64,000 nt of DNA, from the NCBI GenBank assembly GCA_024734495.1, contig JALMQS010000153.1, forward strand, positions 6,349,294-6,413,293. Reading direction: 5' to 3'. The notes below the pieces were generated by a model. That model was not told the origin of the DNA, searched no databases, and saw only the letters and a program-made list of their open reading frames with translations. Both the position numbers and the translations under genes were made by a program. This DNA comes from Forficula auricularia. Its lineage: Eukaryota > Arthropoda > Insecta > Dermaptera > Forficulidae. This document shows, piece by piece, positions 46,666 to 59,105 of the stretch. Position 1 is the first letter of the stretch. Each line of letters starts with the position of its first letter.

Positions 46666-46993
46666 ATTCTTTCATTTCAGTTTACTGCTTGATTTTGCTC
46701 AATTAGAACTCGCTTTATAATTAAAAACCTAAGACCATTAGTTTATACCTATATGTTTATTATACATACTTTAAAATAATGTAGGAAGTTTTATTTTATT
46801 TTTTTTAATCAAGTTATAAGCAAGATAAAAGGAAGGACTAAATTGAAAATCAACGAGGAAGGTGTTTTCTATTAAAGGAACAGAATATTTGGCCTTTTTT
46901 GAATTAAAAACATCTCAAAACTATGAACTGTTATAAAAAATCGTAAAATGACGTGAGAATGAACCTTTAAAAACTCTACTAGGTTTAGTTTTT

Positions 46994-48699
46994 ACTTTAC
47001 CATACATGGTATGGTTAAGTATTGTAAACGTGCATGAAAAAAGTGTTGTTTTTTCGAAATATCTTAAAAACGGCTGAAACTATTTTGATTAAAAAAAATT
47101 GGGCGAAACCCCTGGCATTACGGTCTACAAAAAAATCCCTAATAAGTGAACATCGAAAATATTATATTTTTCGAAATAATAACTGTTTTGTCAAAATGTC
47201 TGTTAGTACGTTAGTTATTCTGTGCGTTAGCAAATTTTTGTGGACAAGCTAGCTCAAAAACTAGTGTGAATATCAAAACCAAATTCTCCATGTAGTTTTG
47301 GTGCATTGAGATTAAGAGCTGATTACATTTTGGTTGAAATCAAAATCAAAATTAAGGGTGGAGGGGTTAAAAAATTAAAATAGTAAAATTTTCAAAACTA
47401 AAGAAAAAAATATAGGTATTATAAAATGAATAACAATAAAAAAGAGAGCTACTATTTTCTTCTGTGGCCAAAATTGGAGGGGTTCAAAAAAATAAAACTA
47501 TCAATATATGTAACTTCTAGACACTTTAATCGATTTGTATACGAAATTTCGCATGTGCACCCTGTATAATCATATGAAAATGAGTCAGTACGTGAAATTG
47601 ATAGTGACCAAAAAAAAGGGTGGAAGGAGGGGGGGGGGGGGGGGGTTACAAATATTTTCAAACAAAAATCGAAGAAAGCTGATATTTCTAATAAAATAGT
47701 CTCATAATTAAAAGGAGATATTATTAATTGATAAGGGGCCCAAAATTAAGAAGGGGATTCTTTCGTAAATAATTATAAATTAATTTAATTCAATATTAAA
47801 TACGAGCTTTTCGTGCATGCCTTTGGCACGCCCTCGAATCTCGGCCCTCCGGGCTGGTGCCCTGGCGGGCAGCGTCTCGGTCCAAAAATTGTATTCCTCT
47901 TAAAAAACCACACTCCAAATGTATACCTGTAAACTCCCGAAAATACATAGTCTCTAAAAGTTTCGCCTCATTTTCGTCCTGACACAGCTACAGAAATGAG
48001 GCTCTATATATGAATCTAGAAGTATTTTTTCTTCTATAATCTACAGCATTGTGATATTTTTTGTGTGGAAATAGATTTATTTAAATAAGTGGTATCGTGT
48101 GATGAGGAGAATTATATTATATCATTTTTTTTAAAATTTGGGATCGATAATCGATATAAGGCTCCAAATATTTAAAAGAGATCAGGTGTTGTTTGTATGA
48201 CAGGCTGTTCCATCCAGTATTGCCATGAGAAACTCATATGGGCATGCGTGTCTTAAGTCGTTTAATTTTGTAAAAATCAAAAAATAAGAATAACAAAAAT
48301 TTAGATTTTTAAAAAATTATAAAAAAGTGGCAAATTATTAAAAAATAAACAAATAATATATAAATCAAATAAGATGTGATTGATTTCTTTTTCTGTACGC
48401 AAAGAAAAGCGAATTGAATATTTAATTTTTGAGTGGTGAGGGGGGGGGGAGGAATAATTATCAATATATTTAATGTTTCTTAATTCTCATCTTAAAATCA
48501 ATTGGAGTCTTTCATTTCAAAATTCGAGTCCAAATTACGATTATATTTCAAATTTGCCGCAAATATACCGATGGCGTTCCCTGTCGGCAGCATTACGTCA
48601 GCGTTGCGGCAAATTAATCTAGGCAAATATATATATATATATAGTATAATAGAGGACCCAGGTGTATGGTAAAGTCATGTGGATGGCCACTTTAGTTTA
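46994..48699 (+). repeat. Family R copy split by a Helitron-like unit
   Basis: Starts ACTTTACCATACATGGTATGG and ends GTATGGTAAAGTCATGTGGA near 48680. The middle is occupied by the unit at 47803-48622. A G16 run sits at 47630-47645. Confidence 0.7.
47803..48622 (-). mobile_element. Non-autonomous Helitron-like element, copy 3
   Basis: The CGAG end (47803) and the CTAGATTAATTTG side (48622) are as in copies 1 and 2, with a close match to the 8950 tail (GCCCGCCAGGGCACCAGCCC on the minus strand). About 450 bp of unrelated DNA (about 47969-48419) is inserted relative to copy 2. The tRNA-like part is replaced by a TTTGCCGCAA...TTGCGGCAAA inverted stretch. Confidence 0.65.
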
Positions 48700-49067
48700 T
48701 TTAAACTTTCCGATGAAAATTGCTGTTTATTTTTGTCGAGCAGTGCTATTTATCCTTGCTTTCGATTATGAAGATGAGAGAGGCGTTTAATTACAATTAA
48801 AACACCTACTACTTAAATTCATGCAGTCACGTAATATGGGTGTTCTGTTAATTTATAAGATTATGTTGGATGGATAATTTCTCTTGAGTACACACGTTAT
48901 CTGATGTACGTGTAAGTTTTAACTATCTTGTACCTACTCAAGCAAATTAATTTTCTATTTATCGATCTGACCTCTAAAGAGTCATCGTGAAAATATTCGA
49001 GTAAATAAGATAAAAAGACTAATTTTAGTTATTTTCTTAGAAAGACGAACTGGTAAGCGAAATAAGT
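48700..49067. other. No gene recognised
   Basis: AT-rich. TTTTTGTCGAGCAGTGCTA (48733-48751) is an isolated right end of the 49855-type element. Confidence 0.45.
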
Positions 49068-49457
49068 AGGTTTTAATGAAAGGTAGTCCATAAATTATTT
49101 AATTTTATTCAATTTCTGACGTTTCGAGATTTCTTTCCCTCCTTCAGGGTATTGAATAGTTATAGATGGTGAGTATAACTCGGTTCCTATTTGTCTCTCC
49201 TTTCACTGATAGCAACAATATTACAATATTTTCCAACATTATACCATAAGTGTACTTGGTTATCTAATGTTGTTATATAATGTTAGAAAATATTGTAATA
49301 TTGTTGCTATCATTGAAAGGAGAGACAAATGGGAACTGAGCTATACTCACCCATCAATAACTATTTAATACTCCTGAAGAAGGATAGGAAAAAGTCTCCG
49401 AAACGTCGGAAATTTAATAAAATTAAATAATTTATGGACTGCCTTTCATTAAAACCT
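49068..49457. repeat. 390-bp inverted pair with hammerhead-like motifs
   Basis: The arms AGGTTTTAATGAAAGG(T/C)AG / CTGCCTTTCATTAAAACCT are centred near 49262. The plus-arm motif is nearly complete (49374-49407). The minus-arm motif (49118-49147) keeps GAAACGTC but reads CTGAAGG. Confidence 0.75.
49374..49407 (+). ncRNA. Hammerhead-like motif
   Basis: CTGAAGA, extra A, a weak GGA...TCC helix with a long loop, GAAAC, GTC. Minimal stem III. The short helix II makes activity doubtful. Confidence 0.45.
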
Positions 49458-49854
49458 AAAAGACTGTTGCACATTTTTATAGCAATCTAAAATTGAAATT
49501 TGAAGAAAAGGTGGAAAAAAAGTTTAAAATATTTTTGAGATTTGACAACAGAAAATGGTTTGAGCTAGAAAGCTGAAATTTTTCCCAAAGACTCAGTTTA
49601 TTAATAAAAATCTTACCATATTAGCTACAACAATTCAAGAGCTCTCTCTATAACGATCTGATTTATTTTTTCACCCAATACATTTTTTATTTTTCATCCA
49701 GAAGTTCTGAAGTTTAAAAAGGCCAAATTACAATTAATTAGTTGGTTTTGGAAAAACAAATTTTTGAATCCAGAATGTCCTTTCTTTCTTGACTTATCTG
49801 ATCGAAATCAGACACAGGAAGATACTCTATTTAGGAAAAGGTGATTGAAAATTA

Positions 49855-50511
49855 CACTGGTCGACAAAAATTTGTTGCCGTAAATCTAACAAAGGATTCC
49901 AGTAGAGTTTTATACGCTGATTATCATGCACTTTCCCGATTTTTACAACCGTTCAGATTTTTGAGATATTATCGGTCAAAAAGACGAAAAAGGTCATTTT
50001 GACCTATTTTCGAGTCCCATTAAATATTAAACAAGCAATATTTGAAATCAAAAATATTTTGTTGACGTAATAGAAAACAGCTTCCTCTTTGTATTTTCAA
50101 ATTACCACTTGTTTTTAGCTCAATTATAACTCGAGTTATAAGTAAAAATACTAAAACTACAAGATTATAAAGGATAATAGACATAGATAAAAACATAAGG
50201 TCTTAGTTCTTTAGTTATAACTCGAGTTCTAATTGAGCTAAAAACAAGTGCTAATTTGAAAATCAAAGAGGAAGCTGTTTTCTATTACGTCAACAAAATA
50301 TTTTGATTTCAAATATTTCTGTTTAATATCTAATGGGACTCGAAAATAAGCCAAAATGGCCTTTTTCGTCGTTTTGACCGATAATATATCAAAACTTTGA
50401 ACGGTTGTAAAAAAACAGGGAAATTGCATGAGAATCAGCGTAGAAAACTCTACTGGAATCCATTGTTAGATTTACGGCAACAAATTTTTGTTTAATTTTT
50501 GTCGAGCAGTG
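49855..50511. mobile_element. 657-bp fold-back MITE, TTA target duplication
   Basis: Begins CACTGGTCGACAAAAATTT and ends TTTTTGTCGAGCAGTG. TTA lies on both sides (49852-49854, 50512-50514). The arms pair over most of their length around about 50183 (GAGTTATAACTAAAGAAC-type text mirrored). The CACTG start and 3-bp duplication suggest the CACTA/EnSpm side of the CMC group. Eroded relatives are near 46400, 46850 and 48735. Confidence 0.75.
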
Positions 50512-50594
50512 TTATTTTTCTCCACCTTTCAAACTTTCGTAAATACAAATAAGCAAAAAAAAAAAAAAAAAATAGAAAAATTTTCTATGAATTC

Positions 50595-50809
50595 AATTTG
50601 AAAGTTTATAACGGGAAAATAAGGACAATTTTTTATTTATCAGCCAATATTCCGTCGACTTTGCCGACTACTTCAGGGCTTCAAATAATCTAATTTAGAC
50701 GAATGTGTGGCATGACTATTTGAAGCCCTGAAGAAGTCGGCAAAGTCGACGAAACGTTGGCTGATAAATAAAAAATTGTCCTTATTTTCCCATTATAAAC
50801 TTTCAAATT
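50595..50809. repeat. 215-bp inverted pair with one intact hammerhead-like motif
   Basis: The arms AATTTGAAAGTTTATAA / TTATAAACTTTCAAATT are centred at 50702. The plus arm has an intact motif. In the minus arm CTGAAGA has become CTGAAGT and GAAAC has become GGAAT. Confidence 0.75.
50728..50758 (+). ncRNA. Hammerhead-like motif
   Basis: CTGAAGA, extra A, GTCG...CGAC helix, GAAAC, GTT. AGCC immediately before and GGCT immediately after the core form a perfect four-pair start of stem I. A mutated fourth copy lies at 50821-50857 (GAATC in place of GAAAC). Confidence 0.6.
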
Positions 50810-51439
50810 AAAAAGACTGATGATGAAGGTCAAACCTTTGAATCTATAGTCTCTAACAAATAAATTATATTAATATGTATAATGTACCTATATATTTATT
50901 TGGATCAAGCAGAGGACAGCCTCATTGATTTCTCTCTATTAATCAATATCTCTGCTACTCTTGGTAAAACAAAATCTTTTAAATTAATTCAAATATACAT
51001 ATAAGTATTTATATTCGTTATAAGTCACACATAAAAACTTGTCCTTATTTTCTCTATTATAAACTTTCAAATTAATACAAATTATGGAAGGAAATGTTAA
51101 TAATAATATGAATTAAATATTTAAGAGCCTGTCCGCGACGTTTTCCACTTTTGCTAAGTGGTTAAATGATAAAAAAATATTAATAGAAATTTTTAAAGCA
51201 TAGAATAAAGAGAAAAGCATACCAGTGAAGAATATAAATTTAATAAAAAAATATAATTTTCTGAAAATATCAAATGATGCATATATATATTAAGAAGAAA
51301 ACAATAAAAAATTGAACCAAAGTTATTGATTTCAAAACATATATTTTTGTTTATTCAAGGCGCGAACACTGGTCTAGCACACAATCTATAAAACATTGAA
51401 ATAACTTCATTCTCTTATATATCGTATTATAATATTTAG

Positions 51440-52100
51440 TACCTGGAGGCACCGAGCGATGCTCGGTAACTTCTTCCTTCAGTTAAAAGCTTTATTTTAA
51501 TATTATTTTTAATTTAAAATTCTGATAAAAAGGTCGATTTTTATTTGAAAGCCGTTTTCAAATTAAAAAAAATACAAATATATATAATGTATTTGACCAC
51601 TGTGTTTTTTTTCAGAAAATTGAGACCTACTTATCCGAAAGATATTTTTAAATAAATTCTTGATTATTTTTTATTCTATTAAATAAATAAGGTTCTTTAT
51701 AAAAACAATTATAAAACGTTTATTAATAATTCTAACGTTTAGGGAGAACAACAAACCACAAACACAATACTTCTTCAAGGCCTTTGAGAATAAAGGATTT
51801 ACCCGACCCATTGTCTGCCTGAGCACAAAAGGAAAAGGGAAACCTTTTTTTTGGGGGAATGGGATTTGTCTACCTGAGAATAATTAATTTGATTACGAAA
51901 AAACCCATCAAAAACAATTTTGTCGAAGATGAGACCGTGACAGATCGAATTGTCACCCCAAAAACCTCCTAACCCATGAATTTCATCAAAATCGTTAGAG
52001 CCGTTTTCAAAATAGAACTAAGATACAAACAAATATATATATATAAACAAACAAATAAATAAATATACAATTTTTGCTCGTTTAATAAGAGTAGATAGCT
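51440..52100 (-). repeat. Hairpin-ended interspersed repeat, copy 2
   Basis: Inverse of 4195-5045: GTACCTGGAGGCACCGAGC hairpin end at 51441 and TTTTTGCTCGTTTAATAAG near 52075-52095. Internal text matches (CTTCAAGGCCTTTGAGAA). Confidence 0.6.
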
Positions 52101-52169
52101 GAGCAATATTCTAAAATTATTGTATAAAAAATGTTTCACTAAGTACCAACACCAAATTCCTTAAAAACT

Positions 52170-52540
52170 AGCAATATTCTAGTTTGCCCAGGAAACCCCT
52201 TAGCGATAGGCAACGAATATTACGCGCTTGTTCACTGTACGCATGAATCCAGGGACCCTTTTAGTTAGAAAACAATAAACCTTCAAAATTATAGTCTCTA
52301 GCAAATAAATGGTATACATTGAATCTAGAAAGCTTGCTGTATGTCGAAAAATAGAACTTTACAGGGGAGTAAAAAAACAAAAATAAAACGATTTAAAATT
52401 TTAATTTTATTAATATTCTGAAAAGTAGCGGATTTTGATCTTTTCACTACATTTACTGGAAAAATTTTAAAATAATAATTAATCTTAAGAGACGGAGACC
52501 CAAACCACTTGACGCAGTATTTTTCTGATTCTAATGATAT
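52170..52540 (-). repeat. Interspersed repeat, minus copy
   Basis: Inverse of 37765-38145, with small substitutions throughout. Confidence 0.65.
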
Positions 52541-52703
52541 TTAAAGAAAGTTTATTATTTTTGGTTTTCGCTGAACATGTCACAAATAAAGTGACGAACC
52601 GTATGTCTTATTTAATATAAAACTCTGTGATTGATTTATTTATCCAATTTCCTACGGAACTAATTAAATTATGGATTCGATTAACCAAACAAAGTTTATT
52701 ATA

Positions 52704-53226
52704 CAGAGTGAGTCACGGGAAACGGATGTTTTTCAGGAAAGCATAACTCTGCGGATTTTTCAAAATAAAATATTTTATTTTTATAGGAACAATCAGTAAA
52801 CTATGCCATTATTGAATGCTTATGAGCGTAAAATTATGTCTGACAAATGATGGTCATTTTCATGAATACAAATACGAAGGTTCCTCGCTCTTCTTCAGAG
52901 CACTGTGCAGCGACATCTGTATAAAATTACGATAGTCCAACAGTAGAATGAGCGAAATTACCAGCAACGTCTAACTTTTTGCCAAACAATGCTTGACATG
53001 TTTGAAGAAAATGAGGATTTGACCATCATCATGAGCGATGAAGCTCATTTTTATAGAGAGCACCTTCGAATTCATGTTCGTGAAAATGTCCATCATTTGT
53101 TATACATAATTTTTCTCTCCTAAGCATTCAATAATGGCATAGTTTAGTGATTGTTTCTATGAATTTTTTTTTATTCTGCCGATTTATGCTTTCCTGAAAA
53201 AAATCCGTTTCCCGTGACTCACCCTG
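52704..53226 (+). mobile_element. Mariner-like deletion derivative, copy 1
   Basis: The ends CAGAGTGAGTCACGGGAAACG and CGTTTCCCGTGACTCACCCTG are inverted over about 130 bp, with TA on both sides. The centre keeps a transposase fragment: YKITIVQQ-like text and an MSDEAHF-like phrase, which is the second catalytic Asp region of insect Tc1/mariner transposases. A stop interrupts it. It cannot make transposase. Confidence 0.75.
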
Positions 53227-53409
53227 TATTTTCCTTAAAGAAATTAAGATGACAATAAATCGTTTAAAATGCATAGTGAATGTAAATTTGTTTCTCGTTA
53301 AAAAAAGATTTTTATAACAAAACTAGAAACAGTTTTGATTGATGGCAATGTATTGATTTGAATCTTTTATAAGGGAAATGTGTTTAAGTTTTGAAATTTT
53401 GAATTCCAG

Positions 53410-53701
53410 CTCGGGGAGGTTCAGGTGGTCAAAAGAAGATGATGGCCTTCCTGATTCCTCTTCTGGCGCTGTTCAAGCTGAAGGCGCTCATGATCCCGAC
53501 CCTCATCAGCGTGCTCATCATCAAGAAGATCCTGGTTCTTCTCATGATCGCCCTGCCATATTTCCTACACATGATCAAACTCTGCAAGCAACCGCAATTA
53601 GAACATGTCTCCACAAGCTACCACGCCGTTCCTTGGGTTCATGGACACGGACATGGACACGGACACGACCACCACGGATGGGGAGGACACGATGATTACA
53701 G
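53410..53701 (+). CDS. Osiris-family protein, exon 2 (hydrophobic core)
   Basis: After acceptor TTCCAG the phase-1 junction with exon 1 makes Ala172, then RGGSGGQKKMM. Residues 182-230 (MMAFLIPLLALFKLKALM...) form the long hydrophobic, Lys-punctuated segment that defines DUF1676 and probably associates with membranes. A His-Gly run (HGHGHGHGHDHHGWGG, from residue 249) follows, as in many Osiris proteins. The exon ends TACAG|GTGAGT, a consensus donor, in phase 2. The overlapping frame from 53378 is a shadow. It acts with exons 1 and 3 as one gene. Confidence 0.88.
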
Positions 53702-55149
53702 GTGAGTGGCGAACCACGCAACCAACACTCGTGAAGAAACATTTCGAGTAGGAACAAGTATTCTCCAAATATTACTTTATAGACTATAAGAGATAGTTAA
53801 ATTTATGGACAATTATTTCAGAATGGAAATAACATATACCACATACTGTATCATATGATAAGCACCCCCCCCATCCCAAAGTGAAAAGAAAATTAAACTA
53901 CTATAAAATTAATAATATGAATGAATATAGTATGAATTCAAATTCAGTGTATGAAATAATTTTATTAAATAGTAAACTATATTATATATATTTTTTAATT
54001 TTATAATACTTAATTTAATATTATTTAATTCATAATTATTTTTGAAAAAATAATCTGAAATGCAATTCAAGAACAAAAAATTATTTTAAAATTAAAATTT
54101 AGAAAAAAAATATTTATAAAATTGATATTTAATAAGCTTGAGAGTAGATTGAGTTAGGGGTGTTTGAGATATTATACTAGGGGGTAGCGACTAGAATTTC
54201 ATTCTGCCTTTTCGAATATAATTTCAAAAAAGTATAAAAAAACAATCTGTCAAAATGGCAAATCTTCTAAAATGACATGAAATTATCATACCTATTGGAG
54301 TAGTTTCCGACTTTATTACAAAATAATACGAAAGGACATTTAGATTGTTCTGAAATCAAATTTAACTATTCTGAAATAACTTTATTTTACAATATTTTTG
54401 AAAACTTTAGGGGTTGATTACCATCTAAATAAAACGACTGGAGTCAGCGAGTGAAAATTTCACTTGGGGGGGGGGGGCGGTGCTGATCATTCTACATTAT
54501 GACATGTGTTATTTCCATTCTTAAATAATCGTCCAAAAAATTCACTAGCTTTCGGTCTATTATATATAATTTTATAAAATTATGCATTATTTTTAATTAT
54601 GTAGTTGATTTAAAAATATCAAAAAGTCCCTATATATATAATAACTTGCTTCTCTCTCTCTCATTTCTAGTAGGAGAGAATTCTGAATTTGTTTTGAGTA
54701 TTTCTAAATTGCTAATCACTGTAAATTTAATATTTTTGCCATATTAATTCGGAGGTCGAGAGTAAAAGGTTTTCTCGAAAAGGAAAAAAGAACGAATTCT
54801 ATGCCAAATCCAATTTTGAGCCCAAAGTTTTTCATAATTTATGTTTAAAAATGAAATTTATTAAGATATCAAATAAAATCCTTTATATTTTAAAGTAAAA
54901 ATATTTCATCATTGTCTATTTATAATAAGATTTCTGTCGGATAAATGATAATTATGATTGTAGTTTACAATGCTTCTTTATTGCCGTAATAAATGTTATA
55001 ATTCGACATAAAAGCTATTGCTTCGCGAAGTAAAATTTGTAAATCTATCTAAATAAAAATGTATTTGCACAAGTATACCAAGAATAGAAATATTTAAAAT
55101 CTGTGGCTTAGAAAAAATGGTTGATTGGGGGGGTGGGGGGGGGGGGGCT

Positions 55150-55740
55150 GAAAATTTGTACGCAAACATCTTAGAATGCTCCCAATTTTACCTTTTTACC
55201 TGAAAACGTTTCTTGAGATTAGAAAATGCTAATCTTGAAAGGTTTTAGGTGATGAGCTGAGAGTTGGTAGGCAAATTATCCTACGATAGAATGCTCCAAA
55301 TTTTAGCTTTTTACCTGAAAACGTTTTCTGGAAGTACAAAATGTCAATCTTGAAAGATTTTAGTTAATGACCTGAAAATTGTTTCGCGAATATCTTACAA
55401 TGCACCAAATTTTAGTTTTTTACCTGAAAACCTTTTCCGAGAACATAAATTGTCATTTTAGAATAGTTTTAGCCAAGGGGTGAACCGGGACCTAAAACTG
55501 TGTACACCTACTTCCACTTCCACTTTCATTTCCAAGTAGAAAACAATAGATTATCTAATGAATTCCAAAGTAATTCCAAATAATTCCAAAGACGGTGTAC
55601 ACCTAATTCCAATCGAGGTTCACCCTTCACCCCTCGGTTTTAGCTAATGAACTGAAAATTGTTACGCAAATATCTTCCAATGCACCAAATTTTAGTTTTT
55701 TACCTGAAAACCTTTTCCGAGAGTTAAAATTTGATATGGA
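55150..55740 (+). repeat. ~115-bp tandem array, about four units
   Basis: AAATTTTAG(C/T)TTTTTACCTGAAAAC recurs about every 115 bp with ATCTTACAATGC and GTTTTAG(T/C)TAATGA. The array is split by the MITE at 55478-55627; GTTTTAGC lies on both sides of that insertion. Confidence 0.7.
55478..55627. mobile_element. Short MITE (GGGTGAACCGGGAC ends), copy 2
   Basis: GGGGTGAACCGGGACCTAAA and AATCGAGGTTCACCC are mirrored. It shares its interior with 37165-37305. Confidence 0.6.
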
Positions 55741-57071
55741 AAAGTCCGAATTTGAAGTTAAAAACCTATTTGCTTTGATGTTTATCTCAGACCCCACTTC
55801 TCTAATTAAAGACTGAGTCGACGAAAACGAATCATAGTTGTTTTGATTTATGGATAATGACCACAAGTTTATTTTTTGTGAAGCCATGGATTTTATCTTT
55901 AGCAGTAATGACATTTTCATCCCGCCCTTGAAGGTTTTTATTCAAGGTATTTAAATACTCTAATAAGTCAGAAAAAAAGTCAGTTTTAAAAGGAATTCCG
56001 GGTCACAATCGAATTGGGAATATTCTGATTTGACCTGCTGTAAATACACCAAAAGTTCAACGTTGGAGGCGTTTGGCGATATAATCGATGTAAAAATACA
56101 GTATGTCCGTTATGGATACTTAATTGTGTATTTAGCCGATACCTAATTAATAAATTAATAAAAATGTTGTATGAATTGGATATTTGTAACATAATAAAAT
56201 ACAGGTTACAAACAGCGGGGGAGGAGGGGGGGGGGTCTCGAAAAAATTTTTCATACTCATGAAAAAATTTGAAAAACACTGATCTAGATTATTATATTTT
56301 TCTCAGATAAGTAGTATTTGGAATGGGGTTCTTTTAGAAGAGAGAAGAATTGCGATGGAATAGAGTTAAATGTAGGCAAGAGGTTGCGTCCAACCAGTCT
56401 TGAGACTGATTACAATGTTGACATTTATGATTGATATATGATAGTAGGTACCTATATATTATTAATAATAAAAAATCTATTCCAATTAAATAAAAGAATA
56501 CGATATAAACAGACAAGAATAATTAACAAGATAATTTCGTTTTAATTACTTTTGACCTATTCAATATTCACTTACTTTTATATTTTCATCTGAAAAGATT
56601 CCCACTTTAATAATTAATAATAAAAAATTTAATTTGAGCTCATCACATTTTTACTAATTTGGTCAATCAACAAGAAATATTTGAAATATAGATGACTCTA
56701 TACGAAACTTTTACTTTAAGTTAATTAAATAATATGAGAATCAAAATCTGACGAATAAGAAATGAAGAAAGTCGTTGAATAATTTATAAATGGAGTTGAA
56801 GCTAACATTAAAATAATAATGCTTAGGCATGTTAATAGACATCGTTCACACAAATATATATAATTGAAATAAGTATATCAAAAAAAGAGTGTGCAATTGT
56901 CTGCTATTAGAAGTTTAATGAAGCGTGAAAGAGGCAAATAATAAAAAAATTTAGAAAAAAGTAAACGGACTCGATTAACTATAAAAAAAGTAGAGTCAAA
57001 AATAAATCATCACTTTTATATTTGATCCTCCTCTTTCGATATATTCAATAACTAGCGAGAACTTTTATCTA

Positions 57072-57946
57072 CACTGAAAAAACGATATATTTTTAGTTAA
57101 GAAATTATATTTGATATGAATAGATGGTAAAGTTAATTATGGCGAAATCGATCTCTGTTCAAATTGAATAAATGATATAATATTTTAAATATTCTCATAT
57201 TTTTGGAGCAACTCTAGATGTATTAATAGTTAAGATGCCGATATTCGAACCAAGCACCAATAAGTAAATTATGAAAATATTGTTATTTGAGTAAAATAGT
57301 GGAATAGGTACATTTAATAGCTGGGTATTTAAATGGAATAATACGTAATTACGACAAGAAATGATACATAATGAGTATATTCATTTGATGTAGAATCTAT
57401 ATTCAATCAAATGAATTACGATACGAGTATATAAATATTTTTTTAAATATTCATTTGGTTTAATTCATTAGATAAAAATTTGAATTTTTATATTTGATTT
57501 AAGGTACACGGTAATCTAATTTTAATATATATTAATATTTCTTATAATCTTATAGTGGGTTTTAAAAATTAAAAAAAAAACAATTAAGAATAATGTAAAC
57601 AAAATTTTGTTAATTTTTTTAAAAATATCTTAATTATTAAGATATCACTATTTGCCAAAAATCTAAGTCGTTTTAGGATAAAAAAAAAACATTTGTTTAG
57701 ATATAATAAGAGGTTTCACCAGAAGTAAACAAAACATTCATTTGATATTAAGAGATATCTAATAGAATAAAATAGATCACTCAAGTATATAATATATTTG
57801 GATTAAATACCTAAAAATTTAGTCATATTTGGAATGATTTCGATATATCTTGATTATTAATCAAATATCTTTGGAATAAATAAGAGCTCATTAAAAATGC
57901 TCAACTCTATCAATATATTTATTATAAATAAATTGTTTTTTCAGTG
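57072..57946. mobile_element. MITE with CACTGAAAAAAC ends, TA flanks
   Basis: CACTGAAAAAACGATATATTT at the left and ATTGTTTTTTCAGTG at the right are inverted and TA flanks both. An AT-rich 875-bp body has no coding frame. Confidence 0.6.
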
Positions 57947-58354
57947 TAGCTTCTAGAGTTATTTACTTAAAAAGGCAGAAAAGTTGAATTTTATAGAAGG
58001 CATGTTCCATAATAAGAGCGAATTTGATGTTTTCTTCTTTTTTTGATCAAGATGCCTCTTAAAATTTTTATTTTTAATAACCTCTTTTTGGATTTGTTGT
58101 TAGAAGATTGATTATAAGCAATCAACCGCAATTTAAAGTTGTTCTCAAGAGAGAAAGACACTTTAATTTTCCATTAAAAACACATTAAAATATTCGATTC
58201 TGGGATATGATTTTTTTATTAGCCACAAGGGCTAACGTTGTTTTTATATAAATACTACTTGGAAACCACAACACCTAATTCGATTGCCACAGAAGAAACG
58301 CTTTTTCAAAGTCTCTGGTCACACACATTGTCTAATCTACCGCTATAATAAATA

Positions 58355-58919
58355 CAGGGTGAGTCTCGGGAAACGGATGTTTTTCAGGAAAGCATAACTC
58401 TGCGGATTTTTCAAAATAAAATATTTTATTTTCATAGGAACAATCACTAAACTATGCCATTATTGAATGCTTATGAGCGAAAACTTATGTCTGACAAATG
58501 ATGGCCATTTTCACTAAGACAAATTCGAAGTTTGCGTCCACTCTTGCAAAAGGTTCTTCAAAGCACTGTACAGCGAATTTTACACAAAGATCTAGGACTT
58601 TATCCGTATAAAATTACGATAGTCCAACAGTTGAATAAGCGAGATTACCAACAATGTCTCACTTTTTGAAAAACAATGCTTGATAAGTTTGAAGAAAATG
58701 AGGATTTGACCATCATAATGGGCGATGAAGCTCATTTGAGTGCCTTCGAATTTGTGTTCGTGTAAATGGCCATCATTTGTCAGCCATAATTTTTCGCTCA
58801 TAATCATTCAATAATGGCATAGTTTAGTGATTGTTTCTATGAAAAAAAAATATTTTGTTTTGAAAAATCTGCAGAGTTATGCTTTCCTGAAAAACATCCG
58901 TTTCCCGTGACTCACCTTG
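58355..58919 (+). mobile_element. Mariner-like deletion derivative, copy 2
   Basis: Ends and TA flanks are as in 52704-53226 (CAGGGTGAGTCTCGGGAAAC / TTTCCCGTGACTCACCTTG). The transposase remnant is longer (DLGLYPYKITIVQQ, GDEAHL) with stops. The right-hand catalytic Asp and the DNA-binding domain are missing. Confidence 0.75.
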
Positions 58920-58997
58920 TATAAGATTTAAAATTCCCGAGAGAAAGAGATTTTAAATTTTTTAATAAAATCACTAAAGGGTGTAATGTATTAGATC

Positions 58998-59105
58998 CGC
59001 GATGGAATGGATTATTTTTAAGGGTTTTTTTACCCCTCAAGAATCGAACTCGAAATGGCTACCCTCTGAAGCAAACCCCTCTGTCATTTAAACGGGCTAA
59101 ATATT
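58998..59105 (-). repeat. tRNA-like SINE fragment
   Basis: The minus strand has GAGTTCGATTCTTGAGGGGT and a flanking CATTCCATCGCGG that match the fold-back at 33513-34042. Confidence 0.5.

Larger units (their letters stand above)
35093..53409 (+). other. Osiris-family gene intron 1 (18.3 kb)
   Basis: The donor GAAG|GTAATC (35093) and the acceptor TTTTGAATTCCAG (53409) join phase 1 to phase 1. The intron is almost wholly mobile-element DNA: MITEs, hAT, family R, Helitron-like units, four or more inverted pairs with hammerhead-like motifs and a mariner derivative. No other host exon was recognised. Confidence 0.75.

Noticed and set aside
47630..47645. Poly-G and poly-C runs as separate features
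   Set aside because: Nearly all belong to family R units or other repeats, so they are covered there; exact lengths may also be assembly-sensitive.
53378..53695. 105-codon frame overlapping Osiris exon 2
   Set aside because: Out of phase with exon 1 and lacking the hydrophobic DUF1676 segment that the other frame shows.
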